This document shows, piece by piece, positions 62,111 through 64,000 of a stretch of DNA of 64,000 nucleotides. The position numbers and the translations under genes were made by a program. The stretch is from an uncultured Sulfitobacter sp. (lineage in GTDB: Bacteria > Pseudomonadota > Alphaproteobacteria > Rhodobacterales > Rhodobacteraceae), in assembly GCA_913060815.1 (NCBI GenBank), contig CAJXSZ010000005.1:1-64000 (forward strand). The letters are read 5' to 3'. Within the stretch, counting starts at the first letter, position 1, and the number at the start of each line of letters is the position of its first letter. The notes under the pieces are model-generated. The model was not told where the DNA came from. It did no database searches and saw only the letters and a program-made list of their open reading frames with translations.

Positions 62111-63124
62111 ATGATATGTGGGGCTCACTTGCAGTATTCTATCCTCGATTTATGTCCTGTCCCTGAAGGGCTGACGGCCGCCGACGCCATGCGCAACAGC
62201 GCCGATCTGGCGCAGCATGCGGAAAGCTTGGGATACCACCGTTATTGGATGGCAGAGCATCACAACATGCCGGGGATTGCTTCGGCGGCGACATCTGTGT
62301 TGTTGGGCCATATAGCAAGCAAAACCTCGACCATACGCGTGGGCGCGGGCGGTATCATGTTGCCCAACCACGCGCCGCTTACTATTGCCGAGCAATTCGG
62401 CACATTGGCGAGCCTTTATGGTGATCGTATTGACCTTGGTCTGGGCCGTGCGCCAGGTGGTGACCATGCGGTCTGGCAGGCCTTACGCCGTGGCCGCGCG
62501 GGGGAGGATGATTTCCCTGCGGAAGTGGCTGAGCTTATGGGGTATTTGGGCGATGCCGATCCGCGTGCCCCTGTGCAGGCGCATCCGGGGCAAGGCACAC
62601 ATGTGCCGCTGTGGATTTTGGGCTCATCGCTATATGGTGCGCAAATGGCGGCACATTTCGGGCTGCCCTATGCGTTTGCCTCCCATTTCGCGCCCGATGC
62701 GCTGGAAGATGCAGCCTACATTTACCGCCGTGACTTCAAACCTTCGGCCACGCTGCAAAAGCCAAAGTTCATGCTGGCCATCAATGTAATCGGTGCTGAA
62801 ACCGATGCCGAAGCACAGTATCTGCGGACATCTGTACAGCAGGCCTTTGCCCGCCTGCGTAGCGGGACACCTGGTAAGTTGCCGCGTCCCGTTGATGATA
62901 TTGATGCCGAGATCGGGGCTTCCTTGCGGCGCGGTGTGGATCAGGCGCTCAGGATAAATACGACTGGGTCGGCGGCGACAGTGCGTGCACAACTGCATGA
63001 GATAATATCCAAGTATCAGCCTGACGAGGTCATTCTGACGGGCCAGATACACGATCACGAGGCACGCAAACGCTCCTTCACTATCGCGGCAGAGGCATTG
63101 TCGCGCGAAACCGCAGCGGCTTAG
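62111..63124 (+). CDS. LLM-class flavin-dependent oxidoreductase (luciferase-like)
   Basis: The 337-residue protein has the bacterial luciferase-like fold markers: [13 protein letters not shown] near residue 45, [20 protein letters not shown] near residue 80, G-R-A-P-G, and P-L-W-I-L-G-S-S near residue 170. Such enzymes use FMNH2 to oxidise small organic molecules; the substrate is unknown. The ATG at 62111 is used here, but a TTG at 62129 would give the shorter N-terminus common in the family. It overlaps the convergent TetR gene by 4 bp. Confidence 0.87.
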   Translation: MICGAHLQYSILDLCPVPEGLTAADAMRNSADLAQHAESLGYHRYWMAEHHNMPGIASAATSVLLGHIASKTSTIRVGAGGIMLPNHAPLTIAEQFGTLASLYGDRIDLGLGRAPGGDHAVWQALRRGRAGEDDFPAEVAELMGYLGDADPRAPVQAHPGQGTHVPLWILGSSLYGAQMAAHFGLPYAFASHFAPDALEDAAYIYRRDFKPSATLQKPKFMLAINVIGAETDAEAQYLRTSVQQAFARLRSGTPGKLPRPVDDIDAEIGASLRRGVDQALRINTTGSAATVRAQLHEIISKYQPDEVILTGQIHDHEARKRSFTIAAEALSRETAAA

Positions 63125-63738
63125 TCGTCGGGCGCAATGAGCCCCAAGCCGCGCAGATAGATGCCGATGCCGGTTTCCAGCAAATCCTCGGGCGGGAAGG
63201 GCGACGCGCGCCCTGGTGAATTGCGGGCGAACAGCTCGACAACCCCGTGGCTCATCGCCCAGATATGGGCAGAGAACATGCTGGCAGGGGGGCGTTTGTG
63301 TTCTGGAATATGCTGGCTCAGATCAGTCGCGGCTTTCTCCAGCACCCCGTTAGCGCGGTTGGCAACTGTAGCAAGCGCCGCGGTGCGGTTTACTTGCACG
63401 CCGCTCTCGAACATTGCGATGTAATGACCCGGATATTTGCGCGCGAACGCAAGATAAGCGCGGCCCGTTGCCTCGAACGCCTGAAGCGCCGAGGGCTGTC
63501 CGCTTTCGTAGGCATATTCCATCAAGTCGCCGAAGATCTCATAGCCTTGTAGTGCGGCCTCAGCGATCAAATCCTCACGGCCCTCGAAATGGCGGTAGAC
63601 GGCGGCAGGGGTCACGCCCGCCTGTTTTGCCGCTTCCGACAGAGTGAACCCTGTAGGCCCGCGTGCCTCGATGAGCTGGAGGGCTGCATCGACCAAAGCC
63701 TGACGCAAGTTGCCATGGTGATAGCCGCGCTTAGGCAT
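63121..63738 (-). CDS. TetR/AcrR family transcriptional regulator
   Basis: The 205-residue protein opens with [15 protein letters not shown] and has the TetR helix-turn-helix at about residues 10-55 ([20 protein letters not shown]), then a helical ligand-binding part of the WHG type. The ATG at 63738 overlaps the end of the ppk2 gene by 8 bp, so it is probably co-transcribed with it. It may repress the convergent monooxygenase or its own operon; neither is shown. Confidence 0.88.
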   Translation of the reverse strand: MPKRGYHHGNLRQALVDAALQLIEARGPTGFTLSEAAKQAGVTPAAVYRHFEGREDLIAEAALQGYEIFGDLMEYAYESGQPSALQAFEATGRAYLAFARKYPGHYIAMFESGVQVNRTAALATVANRANGVLEKAATDLSQHIPEHKRPPASMFSAHIWAMSHGVVELFARNSPGRASPFPPEDLLETGIGIYLRGLGLIAPDD

Positions 63739-64000
63739 CCCAGATATCAGGCCCGCCGCAAATGGCGTCATCGATCGGACCAATTGCATCGGTATCTTTG
63801 CGGGTATAATCAAAGCGGTGCAAAACTGTACGGATCGCATTCAGCCGCGCGCGGCGTTTGTCATCTGTGCGCAGGATGATCCATGGGGCGATCTGTGTGT
63901 GGCTGCGGTCCAGCGTGTCGGCAATGGCAGCGGAATATTCGTCCCACAGGTGCAGGCCTTTCACGTCGATGCCGCTTAGCTTCCATTGCTTGAGCGGGTC
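63731..64000 (-). CDS. ppk2: Polyphosphate kinase 2 family protein, C-terminal part (5' end outside window)
   Basis: The visible 89 codons encode [12 protein letters not shown], then [26 protein letters not shown] and [10 protein letters not shown], the hallmark C-terminus of PPK2. PPK2 uses polyphosphate to phosphorylate nucleotides. The frame is open to the last base, so the start lies beyond the window. The TetR gene starts within its end. Confidence 0.88.
   Translation of the reverse strand, partial: DPLKQWKLSGIDVKGLHLWDEYSAAIADTLDRSHTQIAPWIILRTDDKRRARLNAIRTVLHRFDYTRKDTDAIGPIDDAICGGPDIWDA

Overview
The window looks like a 64-kb stretch of chromosome from a Roseobacter-group alphaproteobacterium (Rhodobacterales). 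The evidence is a SciP (DUF1153)-CtrA pair, a GTTC-N7-GTTC site of the alphaproteobacterial LexA type, an LpxI-containing lipid A cluster, TrmFO, two RTX/Hint proteins of a kind common in marine Rhodobacterales, and GC-rich, densely packed genes with many 1-8 bp overlaps. I saw no rRNA, tRNA, CRISPR array, prophage or insertion sequence.

Layout. 1-7.2 kb: the 3' part of a giant secreted or surface protein (15 visible Ig/cadherin-like repeats, an RTX calcium-binding array, a C-terminal Hint domain), then a small RTX-Hint relative behind two hairpins. 7.2-14.2 kb: a MobA/MocA-like nucleotidyltransferase and two dimethylglycine/sarcosine dehydrogenase-like flavoproteins flanking a DUF2254 membrane protein; each flavoprotein gene has a similar 23-bp palindrome upstream. 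14.2-22.4 kb: a CNNM/CBS protein, xerD with two upstream companions (one only 50 aa), aroK-aroB, ssb, a lytic transglycosylase and small membrane proteins. 22.5-28.4 kb: a peptide-type ABC transporter without a visible binding protein, and an AraC regulator. 28.5-42.1 kb: miaA, then pyrH-frr-uppS-cdsA-dxr-rseP-bamA-skp-fabZ-lpxA-lpxI-lpxB, covering translation recycling, undecaprenyl and phospholipid precursors, outer-membrane assembly and lipid A; lpxD is absent from its usual place. 42.1-49.2 kb: mnmA, sciP-ctrA, ligA-recG, then a 42-aa membrane peptide gene preceded by a LexA-type box and followed by a structured, terminated 3' region. 49.2-55.9 kb: an Fe-S scaffold protein, hisI, gluQ, a methyltransferase, trmFO, a di-heme peroxidase, an enoyl-CoA hydratase-like protein and a thioesterase. 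56-59.1 kb: a DUF1127 gene divergent from a MocR regulator across paired palindromes, then a zinc-ribbon membrane-protein pair. 59.3-60.4 kb: rplM-rpsI. 60.4-64 kb: an AT-richer patch (DoxX-like and LysR genes), then a luciferase-like monooxygenase, a TetR regulator and the end of a PPK2 gene.

Most of the window is housekeeping. The points most worth following up are (i) the LexA-type box upstream of a 42-aa single-span peptide, which suggests an SOS-induced small membrane protein comparable in design to Caulobacter SidA; (ii) the giant Ig-RTX-Hint protein with recombination-shuffled super-repeats and its miniature neighbour; and (iii) the related TTTGCGACA/TGTCGCAAA palindromes upstream of two flavoprotein genes, with a variant beside the ABC transporter. 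All functional statements come from reading motifs; no database search was run.
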